A stretch of DNA of 64,000 nucleotides from Emmonsiellopsis sp. PD_33 (Eukaryota > Ascomycota > Eurotiomycetes > Onygenales > Ajellomycetaceae), in NCBI GenBank assembly GCA_032988165.1, contig JANTQF010000179.1, positions 1 to 64,000 on the forward strand, given 5' to 3'. The notes under the pieces were generated by a model. That model was not told the DNA's origin. It did not search any database and saw only the letters and a program-made list of their open reading frames with translations. The translations under genes were made by a program, and so were the position numbers. Below, piece by piece: positions 11,935 to 24,462 of this stretch (positions are counted from its first letter, which is position 1; each line of letters begins with the position of its first letter).

Positions 11935-12177
11935 AGCTCTATATTAACAGAGTGGTATTTGTTGCGTGAAGTTCCCAAATGAACAAAAACATCTGAAGCT
12001 TGAGCTCGAGCGAAAGCTGGATTAATTACGTAAACATAGTCCACGTGATATGGTCAGATAAGATAAGATCGGATTATCATTTCACCGCCGCTATCAACTT
12101 TTTTTTGAAGCTCCAAAGATTTCGGAGGTAATTCTTTGCGGAAAGAAATCACTATTTTCGATCTGGTAGCCCACAAC
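11935..12177. promoter_or_regulatory. Divergent promoter of Cwf19-like gene and UTP20
   Basis: The 243 bp between the two start codons must hold both promoters. Visible elements are a palindromic E-box CACGTG at 12042-12047, nested GATAAGATAAGAT words near 12059-12071 that fit GATA-factor sites, and a T-run near 12100. No TATA box was seen. The pairing suggests co-expression of two RNA-processing genes, which is inference. Confidence 0.6.
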
Positions 12178-15100
12178 ATGGCGACAGTACAATCTGGGCG
12201 CCGGGGCAAGCCTACCCATCATTTGAAGAAGGGTACGGCTACGACAAAATCTCACCGGTTCGAGTCTTTCACCCAGCGCGTCGTCAAATTGAAAATCGAT
12301 CCCATCCATCGTGTGCGGCGGAACAGCTTGGGCGACGACAGCGATGCCGATTCCGATACATACTTCCGGGCTTCCCTGGAGCATTGGATGGAATTGAATT
12401 TGTCGGAAAATTTCACACAATTCTCTCAGCGTGTAAATCGACTCTGCGAGAGCTTACCGCAAATTCTTCATCATGAAGATCGAATAATGGGCTTGTTGGT
12501 GGAGTACATAGGGAGGAAGGATGAATTGAGCATGGAGCCTCTCCTCAGCCTTGTCGCCCAGTTCGCGAGAGATTTGGGCCAACGATTCGAGAGACATTTC
12601 GCTTCCACCGTGACCCTCGTGGCGTCCGTCGCAGCCACCCACCCGAATATCGAGGTTATAGAATGGAGCTTTACATGCCTGGCTTGGATATTCAAGTTTC
12701 TATCCCGCCTTCTCGTTCCGGATTTGCGACAGCTGTTGGGAATTATGGCTCCATATCTTGGAAAAGAACGCCAAAAACACTTCGTTACGAGATTCGCAGC
12801 GGAGTCTATGTCATTCCTTATTCGAAAAGCCGCCCTAGTCTACTACAAAAATAAGGCCCCTCTTGACAGGGCTGTTACGTTCCTTTTTGAAGATCTTGCC
12901 AATACTGAAGGTCCGCGCCAAATTTCGACATATCAAGAGGGTCTTATGTCAATGTTTGCGGATGCAATCAAAGGAGTGAATTATGGTATTCATTCTAATG
13001 GTGCGGATATCTTGCAGTGTCTGATCAATGCGGCTGCTGTGGAAGATGAATCACAAAATGCTCTCGCCGAGCAGGTTCTTAGCGGAGTTATAATCAATTT
13101 GGTTCATAGTACAACGCCAAATACATTTACATCGGTACTCGACGTGATATGCGATCATATCGAGTCCGGCAAAACCAAAGCTACTATTGCGGCGACGAAG
13201 GTGGATATTCGCTTGGTTTTTGTCAGCATAACTACTCGCAAAGGCTTGAGGATCTCAAACTGGAAGAGAGTGCATCAAGCTTTGTTAACTCTTCTCCGTC
13301 GCGCTGTTCAATCATCGGATCTGCCTCCTAACTCCATCCAATTCTTATTATCGTCCGTTGTTGTTGCACTGCAGACGTCCCCTATGGATGAATTATTATC
13401 TTTTATGCGACCCATTATGGAACTAGTCAGTGACGAGCGACTATCAGAATATTTTTTACCATTCTGCTCCTTATTCTCTACGTTTGGATACGAGAGGTTC
13501 CAGAGCGTTGTTCTTCCCTACTTTCAACGGTATGATGTCCCTGTCGATCCCGGACTCGAATAAAGCTGACTTTTGTTTGTTGAATTTAGCTTCATTACGT
13601 CTCTTTGGAAAGACCACGAATCTGACCTCTGCCTAATATTGCCGAAACTTCAAGCGACTTACTGCGTGACTTCTCAACCTAACAAACAAGGATCAATAAT
13701 TTGCCCAAGCGGCTGGAAAGATACTATTGTCGAGAGATTCAGAAAAAGTGGTCCTTCAACGCAAGATATAGCTTTTCTTCATGCTTATACCAAGCTGCAA
13801 GACGCCATATCCCTTTCTACCGAGCCTTCCATTCTCCCACAACTCGTCAACTACCTCCACGATCTAGTGAAGTCAGCTCTAGGACCCTCTTCTAGCTTTG
13901 AAGAGAGCCAACTCATATTCTCTAGAGGACAAGGATTTCTAGCCTATGTCCGCCTATCTTCAGAACTGGGCTCGCTTGATCCGGATCTCTGGAGTTCCAT
14001 TTTGTCAAAAGGGCCTGAATGCTCCAATCGTCCAGCATTTCTCGATGCGACCCTAGCGTACATCTCTTCGCTCCCTAAAGATGACCGCGTCTCGGAAGAT
14101 AACCTCGAACCCTTTGTTACAGCTTTAATCAACAATCTCTCCGGACCCTCGCATCAAGTCCGATTATCATCTCTCAAGATCCTCCAGGTTCTTTGGTCTT
14201 GGTCGGCTGGGGATGATAATTCCCTCATCACGATAATGATTGATATCGAACAAAGCCAATTAACCCTTGAAACCGCACGGTACTTGTCTATGCAAGTCCG
14301 CAAACTTGCCATCGCTTATCCTGAAGCCTCTTCCAACAAATGGTTAGACAAGATCATTCCGACCTTTTGTTTTGGTTTGCTGTCAAAAAGACTAGCATCT
14401 CTCTGGGATGATGCCTGCGATGCAATCAAGGCGATTTGCGAGGTCAAGAATGGCGAGGCTATCGTTTCGGAGCTTGCCATGCGTTGGCTTCAAGAGGCCA
14501 ACCCACTTGGATCAGATCACAGTCCCTCTGAAGAAGAAACAGAGGAATCAAATGTCTCGTCGGATTTCAGCTGTTTCAACGTTCTAAATGTGGAAAGAAC
14601 TACTTCGGCATCTTTCCTCGATGCCGGAAATTCGGATTCGTTACTATTGGAAGATTTCAAGTCCGCTCATGCAACGACATCACAGATTCCCGATTCCGCT
14701 AGAAGCCAAGCCCTCAAAGTCCTGGGAGCAGTTCCCCATGTGGCAGAGAAACGATCTCGCCAACTAGTCCCCCTGTTCTTGTCATGGGCGGCCCAGGATG
14801 ATGATATTCCTAACCCTGTTGAATCCGGTTCAAAATCAGCCGGCGCGGACGCTACCGATGGTGTTTCTTCGTCCTGGAATCTACGGGATCGAAAGGCCAT
14901 GCTTGGTGTTTTTGTCCAGTTTACCAACCCAAAGGTTTTGTACAAGTCATCGGAGGCGTACGATGCCTTGCTTGGTCTTCTCTGTAATGGAGACACCGAA
15001 GTTCAAAAATCTGCACTAAAGGCGATCTTCACTTGGAAATCATCCTCCGTTCAACCGTACGAGACTAACCTACTGAATATCGTTGATGACGCGAGATTCA

Positions 15101-18100
15101 GGGATGAACTGGCGGTATTCGTTCATACTGGTCAGGATAACAGTGCGATTAAAGAAGACGACCGTGCCGAGTTGTTTCCTATTTTGTTAAGGCTCCTATA
15201 CGGTAAAGTAGTGGCTCGCGGAGGTTCGAAAGCTGGACAGGGAACCCAAGAAGGCCGCAGAAAGGCCATTTTGCGAACCATATCTCAGCTCTCCGAAAAG
15301 GACTTTGGTCACTTCATTCAAATCTCCTTTGACCCCCTGAGCGACCTTCGCGTCCTCGAATCCAACTCCAAGAATGGCCAATGTCTGGAACGTGAGATGA
15401 TGTCGATTCGAAAACAATATGGTTTACTGAAGATGGTGGAAACCATGTTCGAAACCCTGAAGAGCAAGATGCTTCCCTTCGTTGACCGATCTATGAATGT
15501 GATCTTATACTGCCTTGTTCGCGCATGCCGACAGATCAACGATACCACCTCAGATGCCAGTGCGGATAACCAAACAGCCCTTATTCGCAACATTCGCCGG
15601 ATAGGGATTCACTGTCTCGACCTCATATTTTCGGTTTCCCCTGAATCGGATTGGAATTCCTACATTCCTTTGATTTTCGACGAGGTTATTAATCCTAGAC
15701 TGGAGAATTTTGCCGTAGAAACAGCTCAAGGGGTGTCTGGTCTCTTACAGCTCTTCCGTACCTGGGTTTCTAGTCCGAAATCAGCACTTTACTTCCTCCA
15801 TGGCCACCAATCTGTCTTTCAACGAATAATTGACTGTGTGGCTGTGGAATCCGCCCGCGAAGAAGTGAAGATATTTGTTCTAAACGAGATTCTCAACAAC
15901 CTCATTGACCGCGCAAGCGGGAAAACAAATGATTCGGATAACTTGCCAGACGCCGCAACAATAGACCTAGTCCGCTCCAAGGTGCTGGCCCCGCATGTCG
16001 AGTACATCCTGACCCATGTTGAGGCTTTGCTGAGAAAGCAATCCAATCGCCAACTTACGATGTCTACAATCGAGACCCTATCGAAGCTCTCTCCATTTGT
16101 AGAGTCTTCTCAAGAGACCGCCAAACTCATTAGTACTACCACATTCCTCCTTAGCCAGCCAGCAGACCGAGTTCCCCCGAAAGCGAAAAGCGGACTTCTA
16201 CGCGTTATGCAACATTTCTTGCCACTCTACGAGCCACAAGGCAATTCTGAACTCAACCAGCAAGTCTTTGAGGTGGTCACCTCTTTATTTGATTATTTCA
16301 AAGATAATCCGAATAGGGAACTAGTTTCTTCTGTGCTGTTTGCCTTTGCAGATCATGAACCCGACCTTAAGGATGTTGCAGTTCTATGCGCCGACCTCAA
16401 CGCCCTTTCACAGAAAAGGCTTGACGAGTTAGACTTTGACCGACGACTGGGGGCATTTAGCATTATCAACGAACAAAAGTACAAGGAGTTCAGTGCCCGG
16501 CAATGGCGGCCTTTGCTCTTCAACCTTCTCTACCACGTGAAAGACCAGGAGGAGCTTGCCATTCGATCCAGTTCGTCATTTGGCCTAAAACGGTTTATCG
16601 AGAGTGTCGCTCCAAGGTTGGACGGTGAAAGTGGAGAATTTTCTGGACTTTTTGATAATATTTTGCTCCCTGCATTGCGGAACGGAGCTAAGTACCCTGC
16701 TGAGACTGTTAGAGCCGAATTTGTTTCCGTCATGGGCTATTTTATAACTCACAACCCCAATCACCCAGCTGTGAGCGACATGGTAGAGTTACTGGCTGGC
16801 GGAGACGAAGAAGCTTCGTTTTTCAACAATATTCTTCATATCCAGCAGCATCGTCGTCTCCGTGCCCTACGACGGCTGGCTGGAGAAGCTTCCAAGGGGA
16901 AAATCAACTCTTCAAATATCAGCTCCTTTTTCCTGCCACTCATTGAACACTATGTGTTTGATCAGGCGGAAGACGATAGCTCCCATAACTTGGCAGCCGA
17001 GACAGTCACAACTATCGGCACCCTCTCTGAAGGGCTTGAGTGGAGCCAGTTCAGGGCCATCTTCCGCAGGTATAAGGGATATGTGAGGAGTCGACCTGGC
17101 TTGGAGAAAAATGTTATTCGACTTTTGGGGCAGATGACAGACGGTTTGTCCAGAGCAATGAACCTCGATAAGAAGGATCAAATTGTTGAGGATGGGGAAG
17201 AAATGGAAGGAGTCGAGACAGAGTCGTCAGCCAAAAGTGCCCTGGCTAAATCCTTGCCTACTGAAGCTCGGATCACCACAGAGTTGAAAACTAACTTCAT
17301 CCCTTTCCTAACCGAGTTTGTTCATCAAAAGGACGAATCCGAAGTCCATCTCCGTGTCCCGGTGGCAGTTATCACAATTAAACTGCTTAAGCTCCTGCCT
17401 GAGCAAGAAATGGCCATCATTTTACCCTCTGTGCTCCTAGATTTGGCCAACATTCTTAGAAGCCGATCTCAGGATGCGAGAGATGTGGCGAGGAAAACGC
17501 TTGCTGATATTGCTCTCATCCTTGGCCCGGCTTACTTCGGGTATATCCTTAAGGAATTACGGAGCACATTGACGAGAGGATACCAACTCCATGTACTCTC
17601 GTTCACTGTCCATTCAATCCTTGTGACCACTAGTGATCACTTCAAACCTGGAGATTTGGACCAGAACCTCGATGCCCTTGCGGCCGTGGTGATGGACGAT
17701 ATATTTGGCACTGTCGGCCAGGAGAAGGATGCCGAGGAGTACGTGAGCAAAATGAGGGAGGTAAAGAGCAGCAAAAGTTACGACTCTATGGAGCTTCTCG
17801 CAAAAATTTCAACGATTCGTCACCTTTCAGCCCTTATCAGTCCAGTTCAAACGCTTCTGAAAGAAAAGCTTACCGCAACTCTGGTCAAAAAGATTGACGA
17901 ACTCCTTAGACGCATCGGGGTCGGCTTATTGCGGAATCCAGGCGCAGAGAGCCGTGACCTCCTAGTTTTCTGCTACGAAGTGATCAAGGAGTCATACAAG
18001 ACGGAGGAAGCACCACGGCCCCAAGGCCACGAGCAAAGAAATCGGGCCCGATTTATCGTCAACCTTCTCAACCCAAGGAACCGCGCCAACCGGGGCAGCA

Positions 18101-20109
18101 CGTCCTCGTATGCCTACAAACTTTCGCGATTCGGCCTTGATGTCCTCCGCTCCGTTTTGAATAAGTATAATTCGCTCGTGACTCCTGTCAATCTTGCCGG
18201 ATTCCTTCCTATCATTGGGGACGCATTGGTACAAAGCTATGAGGAAGTTAAACTGTCTGCTATCCGGCTCTTGTCAACAATTATCAAAGTCCAACTCCCC
18301 GAACTTGATAGGAATTCGGACGTTTATCTCATGGAAGCTATCAAGTTGATCAAGGAAGCCCCAAGCACCAATACCGAGGCTTCACAGGCCGCTTTGAAAC
18401 TTATTTCTTCGATACTACGTGAACGAAAAAGCACAAAGCTGAAGGACTCGCAGCTTGGTTACCTCTTGAAGAGAATATCTGCTGATATCGAGGAACCCGA
18501 TCGCCAGGGAGTCGCATTCAACTTCATTCGTGCCGTAATGTCTCGCAAATTCGTTGTTCCAGAGATGTACGAACTAGTCGATAATATTGCTGCGATGATG
18601 GTGACCAACCACACTCGCAGTGCTCGCGATCTCGCTCGGGGGGTTTTTACACACTTCATGATCGAGTACCCGCAAGCCAAGAGCAGATGGGCCAAGCAGC
18701 TTGGATTCCTTGCTAAGAACCTCGAGTACGAGCACAAAGAAGGCCGTCAATCAGTAATGGAAGCGATCCATCTACTTCTCTCCAAGACAAATGGTGAGCC
18801 CGCACAGGACATCGTGAGCACGTTCTTTGTGCCAACAGTTATGGTTATGGCCAATGACGAGTCTGTTGAATGTCGAGAGATGGCCGGTGTGCTTCTCGGG
18901 GAAATATACAGTCGTGCGGAGTCGGAGCAGTTGAAGTCCATGCTCACTCCCCTCCGCGCCTGGTTGGAGCAAACGGAGAACTCGTTGCTTACCACTACCG
19001 GATTACAGGCGATTAGAATATTCTTTGAATCAGATCGAAATAACAAGGAAGGCGAGGTGCGGTTTGTCACTGGGTTGCTGCCCCGTATCATCAGCCCTAT
19101 CGTTGAGGACCGCGAAGGCGATGGATGGGATATTCTTTATCACTCACTGCAGCTCTTCACCAAACTATGCCAAGTCATCCCAACAATCGCTTTATCTGAG
19201 GGTTGTGCTGCTATCTGGTCTCAGATCTGCGAAAGTCTCTTCTACCCCCATGCTTGGGTAAAATCATGTGCAGCCAATCTAGTCGGTATCTGGCTTGCGG
19301 ATGAAGCGAAGACAAATGCTGCGGATGGATATACCCCGGTTCCTCTTATCAGTTCATCAGGCCTGAAATTGGAGGGCAGCACAATGTTAGACATCACTCG
19401 AGCTAGTTTGCTCTGTCTCAAATCAATTACCCTTTCCGAAGATCTCGCAACTCAGTCGGTTCGAAATCTAGTGTTCCTAGGACGCTGCTTCAGCCAGAAC
19501 AGTCTTGAGTTTACAAAGAAGAAGGCAGAAGAGCTGGCGGATGATGTTAGCGAGGACTCCGAGGAGGAAAACGCAGTTGCCGCCGTCGCTTCTGCAACGA
19601 AAAGCAAGCCCGCTATTGAATATATTTTCGAACGATCCACCGCCATTCTCCGCCGCGAGCCACGAACCACACGTGCAGACTCGTTGATCGCTAAGACTGC
19701 GTGCATGAAACTCCTCGCCGCCCTCTGCACCCATCTTGAGATCTCTCAGATAACTCCCTCACTCCAAACCATCCTCCTACCTCTCCTACACCTAACGGAC
19801 CCTTCGATTCCCGCCCCGCGTTCCCTCGACGAACAATTCCAAGTTACCTATAAGTCCCTTGTTAGCAGCAGCCAGGAGATTCTTGACCTTCTACAGAAGA
19901 AGCTGGGAACCACCGATTTCGTGACCCAAATGGCCGTTGCGCGGGAAAGCGTCAAGACTAGGCGCGAGGGGAGAAGAGTCAAGAGGCGGATTGAAGCAGT
20001 GGCTGATCCTGAGAAGTTTGGTCGGCAGAAGAAGAGGAAGAATGATCGGAAACGGGAGAAGAGAAAGGAAGGGGGACTGGAGTATCGGGATCGGAGGAGG
20101 GGTTGGTAG
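12178..20109 (+). CDS. UTP20: U3 snoRNP / SSU processome protein Utp20
   Basis: Utp20 is a nucleolar scaffold of the small-subunit processome needed for 18S rRNA maturation. Two exons, join(12178..13529, 13590..20109), encode 2623 residues, matching the family (about 2500-2800). The 60-bp intron (GTATGA/TAG) restores LPYFQRFITSLWKDHES across the junction. The N-terminus carries the basic, conserved words KSHRFESFTQRV and LKIDPIHRVRR, followed by the region containing WSFTCLAWIFKFL. The rest reads as continuous alpha-helical HEAT-type repeats. Residues before the end show acidic low-complexity (DDVSEDSEEENA), and the last 50 residues are strongly Lys/Arg-rich (KKRKNDRKREKRKEGG), the usual nucleolar tail. 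An in-frame ATG at 12136 would add 14 residues. The ATG at 12178 is preferred because fungal Utp20 proteins start close to the conserved block. Confidence 0.96.
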
Positions 20110-20515
20110 ACGTTCTACGTTTTCTACTTGTTTCTTTTCTATGTTTTTTTTTATGTACGACCTGTTTGTTTTAACGGGTGGGTGTCTGGTAAACTTAAAA
20201 TGGGCATTAAGATCTTGAAATAAGAAAGAGAAGCGGCGTTTGTCATTTATTTATAGTCTTGTCCAATCCACAAGCTTGCGTATAATGTAGATACATCATC
20301 TCCTCCGACTAAGGAGCCCCTTATTAATTCTAATCGTGCACAAAAATTTCAACCTCCGGTAGCTACCAAATCCAAACATCCAGCCAACGCCATGGGGTAC
20401 TTTATCCTTGCAAGAAATGCGCCCGTTGTATTTTAACAAATGCCCTCCCTCCTCATATACAACCACCAGCCGTAAAGAATCCTCCCAACACGTGTAATTG
20501 TAAACCACCCAAAAT
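20110..20515. other. Convergent 3' region of UTP20 and ZIM17
   Basis: The two genes end towards each other about 400 bp apart. The sequence has T-rich stretches after UTP20 (20126-20155) and no gene of its own. Confidence 0.6.
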
Positions 20516-21175
20516 TTAAGCCTTCGGGTCCTTCTCGTCGGTCTGTTTGACGTCCTTCTGCGGTTCCTCCTGTTGCTGTTGCTGTCCTTCTTGCTGTCCC
20601 GAGCCCGACTCTAGCGATTGGCTCACCGATCCATCAACGGCCCTCACAGTCCCATCATCCCACCACTCCATATCGCCCTCCAGCTTCCCTTTCTTCAGCT
20701 TCATTCCCCGTACCGCCAAGATATCCTCCAACGTGGCTTTGGTATCCATAAAGATATTCAAATGATCACTGATAATATGTCGGTTCTTGCACTCCGGGCA
20801 TGTAATGAGGACGGTGCCTTTGTAATAACCATGCTGTGAGATACGATGCGATGACCGGTGCTGGCATGGTCTGCAGGTGAATGTGATTTGGAAAGCGCGT
20901 TCTTCGGCGCGGCGTTGTTCGTTCTGCGCGGCTTCTTCGGGGCTTGCAGGCTTGCTATCTGTGAGGGGATTTGGCGGCCGTGTGGATGTGGAATTAAATC
21001 TGCAGGAGAGATATGAGGAGAAGGCGGGTGTAATCGATCTAGGGGGGTATCGCGGAGTGGTTATTGGATCTATACGGCGTGTGACGAAGGTTGGGACTCG
21101 GGGAGCGGAGGATTTGAGGGGAGTTTGGGCTGCGCGAGCTGCGAGGCTTTGGAATATCTTTCTTGAGGAGGTCAT
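20516..21175 (-). CDS. ZIM17: Mitochondrial Zim17/Tim15 (DNL zinc-finger) protein
   Basis: Zim17 (Tim15/Hep1) keeps mitochondrial Hsp70 soluble and supports protein import in the matrix. A single exon of 219 residues is chosen from the ATG at 21175; an upstream in-frame ATG at 21226 adds 17 residues and is less likely because the sequence from MTSSRKIFQSLAARAA on is a good mitochondrial presequence (Arg, Ser and Ala, no acid). The DNL zinc finger covers about residues 95-160, with the two knuckles CRPC (101-104) and CPEC (126-129) and the words HRISQHGYYKGTVLI and NRHIISDHLNIF between and after them. The tail is a Gln/Glu-rich low-complexity stretch (about residues 190-219) outside the family core. 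It is divergently oriented from cullin-3. Confidence 0.94.
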   Translation of the reverse strand: MTSSRKIFQSLAARAAQTPLKSSAPRVPTFVTRRIDPITTPRYPPRSITPAFSSYLSCRFNSTSTRPPNPLTDSKPASPEEAAQNEQRRAEERAFQITFTCRPCQHRSSHRISQHGYYKGTVLITCPECKNRHIISDHLNIFMDTKATLEDILAVRGMKLKKGKLEGDMEWWDDGTVRAVDGSVSQSLESGSGQQEGQQQQQEEPQKDVKQTDEKDPKA

Positions 21176-21711
21176 TGTGTATGTGAGTTGCCCGAAATAA
21201 CTGGAGCTATTGCGACTGAGCTTCAATTAACGATTTTTACCCACTGTTTGTATCCTCCGATGTCCTCGATGCTGCTGAGGATTATTTTTTTGGATGACAT
21301 AATGAGAATCACGTGGAGCTATCGGATAAATAATTATCCCCGTCTGCTGGTTTAACGTCGGATAAATGTTAATCCGGCACGCCCTTGTGATGGAGCTCAA
21401 CGCGCATCCAAAAATTGTTGCCCGCAACACACAACCTCACCATTGCCATGCAAGTGATGTGTGAGCTCTGAGGTGTGCTTTGCCTGTTCCTCACTTGCGG
21501 GGAGCTATATCTTAATCTATTTACGCCAGACCTTCTGTCCAGAAAGCCAGAGAACTTCCCCTCATTTGCGTGGATCCTTCAGACTTCCCCGCCAAATTCG
21601 CCTATCGCCTAGTAGGAGCTTGAGGCTGGTGCATTCTTCGCCAGCTCCAACGAAGCTTTATATCTGCCGTCCAGACCCCGATCCCGGTATTTTCTCAAAT
21701 GAAAATTCAAA
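21176..21711. promoter_or_regulatory. Divergent promoter region of ZIM17 and CUL3
   Basis: The 536 bp between the ATGs of two outward-facing genes. It must contain both promoters. I saw no TATA box that could be assigned to either and no other gene. Confidence 0.5.
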
Positions 21712-24462
21712 ATGTCTATGAAACCGAAAAGCAAGATCCGTGTTCCACGTCGGGTAAGTCTTACACTCACTTTCCTTCGCCCTTCTCTGTCAGACCCCGC
21801 CTTTAGCTTCCATTAGAACTTCAGAGTGTCCTATGGCTTCACGGCTTAGGATATAAATTTAATGGAACCTTTTGTTAACAAACTTTGCAGAGCATGGCTG
21901 CACGGGACAGCAGTTCGGCCGATTTTGAGACCTCCTGGGACGTGCTATCCTCCTCACTTCGCGAAATCCACACCAAGAACGCCTCAAACCTATCCTTCGA
22001 AGAGCTCTACAGAAACGCATACAAACTCGTCTTGAGAAAGAAGGGCACGGAGCTCTATGATCGCGTGGCCGAACTGGAAAAGAGCTGGCTGCAGAATGAA
22101 GTGTTGCAAAAGGTCATCGCCATGGCCGCCCCTTCATTGACCCTTGAAAATGACACATTCGACACGATGGGGCAGGCAAATGAGAGAAGAGTGGCAGGTG
22201 AACGGTTTTTGGTGAGGTTGAAGGAAGTTTGGGAAGAGCACAAGCTCTGTATGAATATGATCACCGATGTGCTCATGTACATGGTAAGATATTGGGTCTC
22301 AACGTCTCAAAACATGACCTGCAACTGGATACTAACTCCTAAAAGGACAAAGTTATCCTCCAGGATAGGTTGCGCCCATCCATATACACCACCTCAATGT
22401 GTCTATTCCGCGATTACATCCTAAAAGCCTATGTTGGAAGTGTAACCATTGCGGGTATTTTCGAAGCAACGGCACTTTTTATGATTCGACTCGAGCGAGA
22501 AGGGGACAGGATAGATCAAACTCTGATAAGACATTGCATATCTATGCTTGAAGCTCTGTACGAAACCGAAAAAGAGGAGGAAGCTGGAAAGCTCTATGTT
22601 ACGTCTTTCGAACCCGCTTTTCTAGAGTCAAGTCGTCTCTTTTACCTCGCCGAGGGCCAACGACTCCTAGCAACCACAGACGCCTCAACCTTTTGCGAGA
22701 GAGTAGTTAAGCGGATAGAAGAGGAAGACAGGCGTTGTCGCTTTACCTTGCCTGACTCGACGCAGAAAAAAATACAACAAGTCGTGGACCAAAATCTAAT
22801 TGAGAAACACATAGGTGATGTTATATCGATGCCAGATAGTGGGGTCAAATACATGCTAGACAACAACCGCTTATCCGATTTACTCAGAGTCTATGATCTT
22901 ATCTCCAGAGTCGATGAGAAGAAGAAGGCATTGACGGTAGCTGTGCAGGCTCGGATTGTTGAACTAGGAATGGAGGTCAATACCGCAGCACAGGAAGCTT
23001 CTCAGGTGCCTACCCTGAGCAAGAAATCGCAAGACCAACGGCCCAATGGTGGGAACACCAAGGGTCCAGAAGATAAGGCGCCCGCAAATTTGCAGACAGC
23101 AGCCGCGATCAAATGGGTCAATGATATTTTGCAGCTGAAAGACAGATTCGATGCGGTTTGGGCGTGTTCTTTTAAGCGGGATCAAGGGATGCAGACTTCC
23201 ATAACGAACAGCTTTGCTGAATTCATCAATTCAAACTCACGAAGTTCGGAATACCTATCGCTGTTCTTTGATGAGAATTTGAAAAAGGGTATCCGCGGTA
23301 AGACCGAGGAGGAGGTTGATACTCTATTGGAAAATGGGATCACCCTGCTCCGGTATATTCGCGACAAGGATCTATTCGAGACTTATTACAAGAAACACCT
23401 GTCCCGTCGATTGCTCATGAAACGTTCCGCCAGTATGGAAGCGGAGCAACAAATGATTTCCAAGATGAAAATGGAGGTTGGCAACACATTCACTCAGAAA
23501 CTGGAAGCCATGTTTAAGGATATGACCATATCCGATGATCTAACATCCAGTTACTCTGATTACATCTTGCAAAAGGGAGACCCAGACCCCAAACGGATCG
23601 ACCTCGAAGTCAGCGTTCTTACCAGTACCATGTGGCCAATGGAAATGGCGACAAGCCACGACAAATCATCGCAATGCTGCTTCCCCAGGAAAGTCGAGCT
23701 TCTCCAGGACAGTTTTGAAAAGTTCTATCTTGGAAAACACAACGGTCGCAAGCTCTCGTGGCAACCCGGTATGGGCACTGCCGATATCCGAGCCACATTT
23801 CCACGACCAAATGGTAAAGTCGCACGCCACGACCTAAACGTTTCTACCTATGCAATGATTATTCTACTACTCTTTAACGACCTCCCTCCCGGCGAGTCCC
23901 TGACCTTTGAAGAAATTAAGGCGAAAACAAACATTCCCGCCAACGACCTGGCACGGAATCTACAGTCCCTCGCCGTGGCGCCTAAAACCCGTGTATTGAA
24001 AAAGGAACCCATGAGTAAGGACATCAAGCCAACTGATCAGTTCTTCTTCAACGAAAACTTCACCAGCATGTACACCAAGATAAAAATTGGTGTCGTTAGT
24101 GGCGGTGCAAGCAAAGTCGAGAACAAAACTGAACGCCATGAGACCGAGAAGAAGATGAACGAGGAGCGTGGTGGTAGCATCGAAGCGGCTGTTGTGCGGA
24201 TTATGAAGTTTGTCTCTTCCTCCACACCTTGTTTAATCCCCCTCCAGATCATTCATTCACTAACCATATACTTTTTAAACCCAACAGACAACGAAGACAA
24301 CTCCCCCACTCGCAACTCATCTCAGAAGTAATCTCGCAGCTCGCCGCCCGCTTCACCCCGGAAGTGACCATGGTCAAGAAGCGCATCGAAAGCCTAATTG
24401 ACCGAGAATACCTTGACCGGGTTCCTGATTCCGACCCTCCTGCATATCTATACCGCGCATAG
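21712..24462 (+). CDS. CUL3: Cullin-3, scaffold of BTB-type ubiquitin ligases
   Basis: Cullin-3 bridges BTB-domain substrate adaptors and the RING protein Rbx1. Four exons, join(21712..21753, 21891..22283, 22346..24207, 24288..24462), encode 823 residues. Introns have GTAAGT, GTAAGA and GTTTGT donors. The N-terminal half carries the words FEELYRNAYKLVL and VAELEKSW, the cullin-repeat region that contacts BTB proteins in Cul3. The cullin homology domain follows, with FFDENLKKGIRGKTEEEVD, DLFETYYKKHLSRRLL, SVLTSTMWPME and LSWQPGMGTADI. The C-terminus has the winged-helix and Nedd8 site VRIMKQRRQLPHSQLI, with Lys near residue 766 as acceptor, and ends in the standard YLYRA. The last intron splits that Lys codon (AA/A). 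A hydrophilic linker at about residues 350-375 (KKSQDQRPNGGNTKGPED) is longer than in animal Cul3. Cul3 rather than Cul1 or Cul4 is judged from the N-terminal words and overall pattern. Confidence 0.95.
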
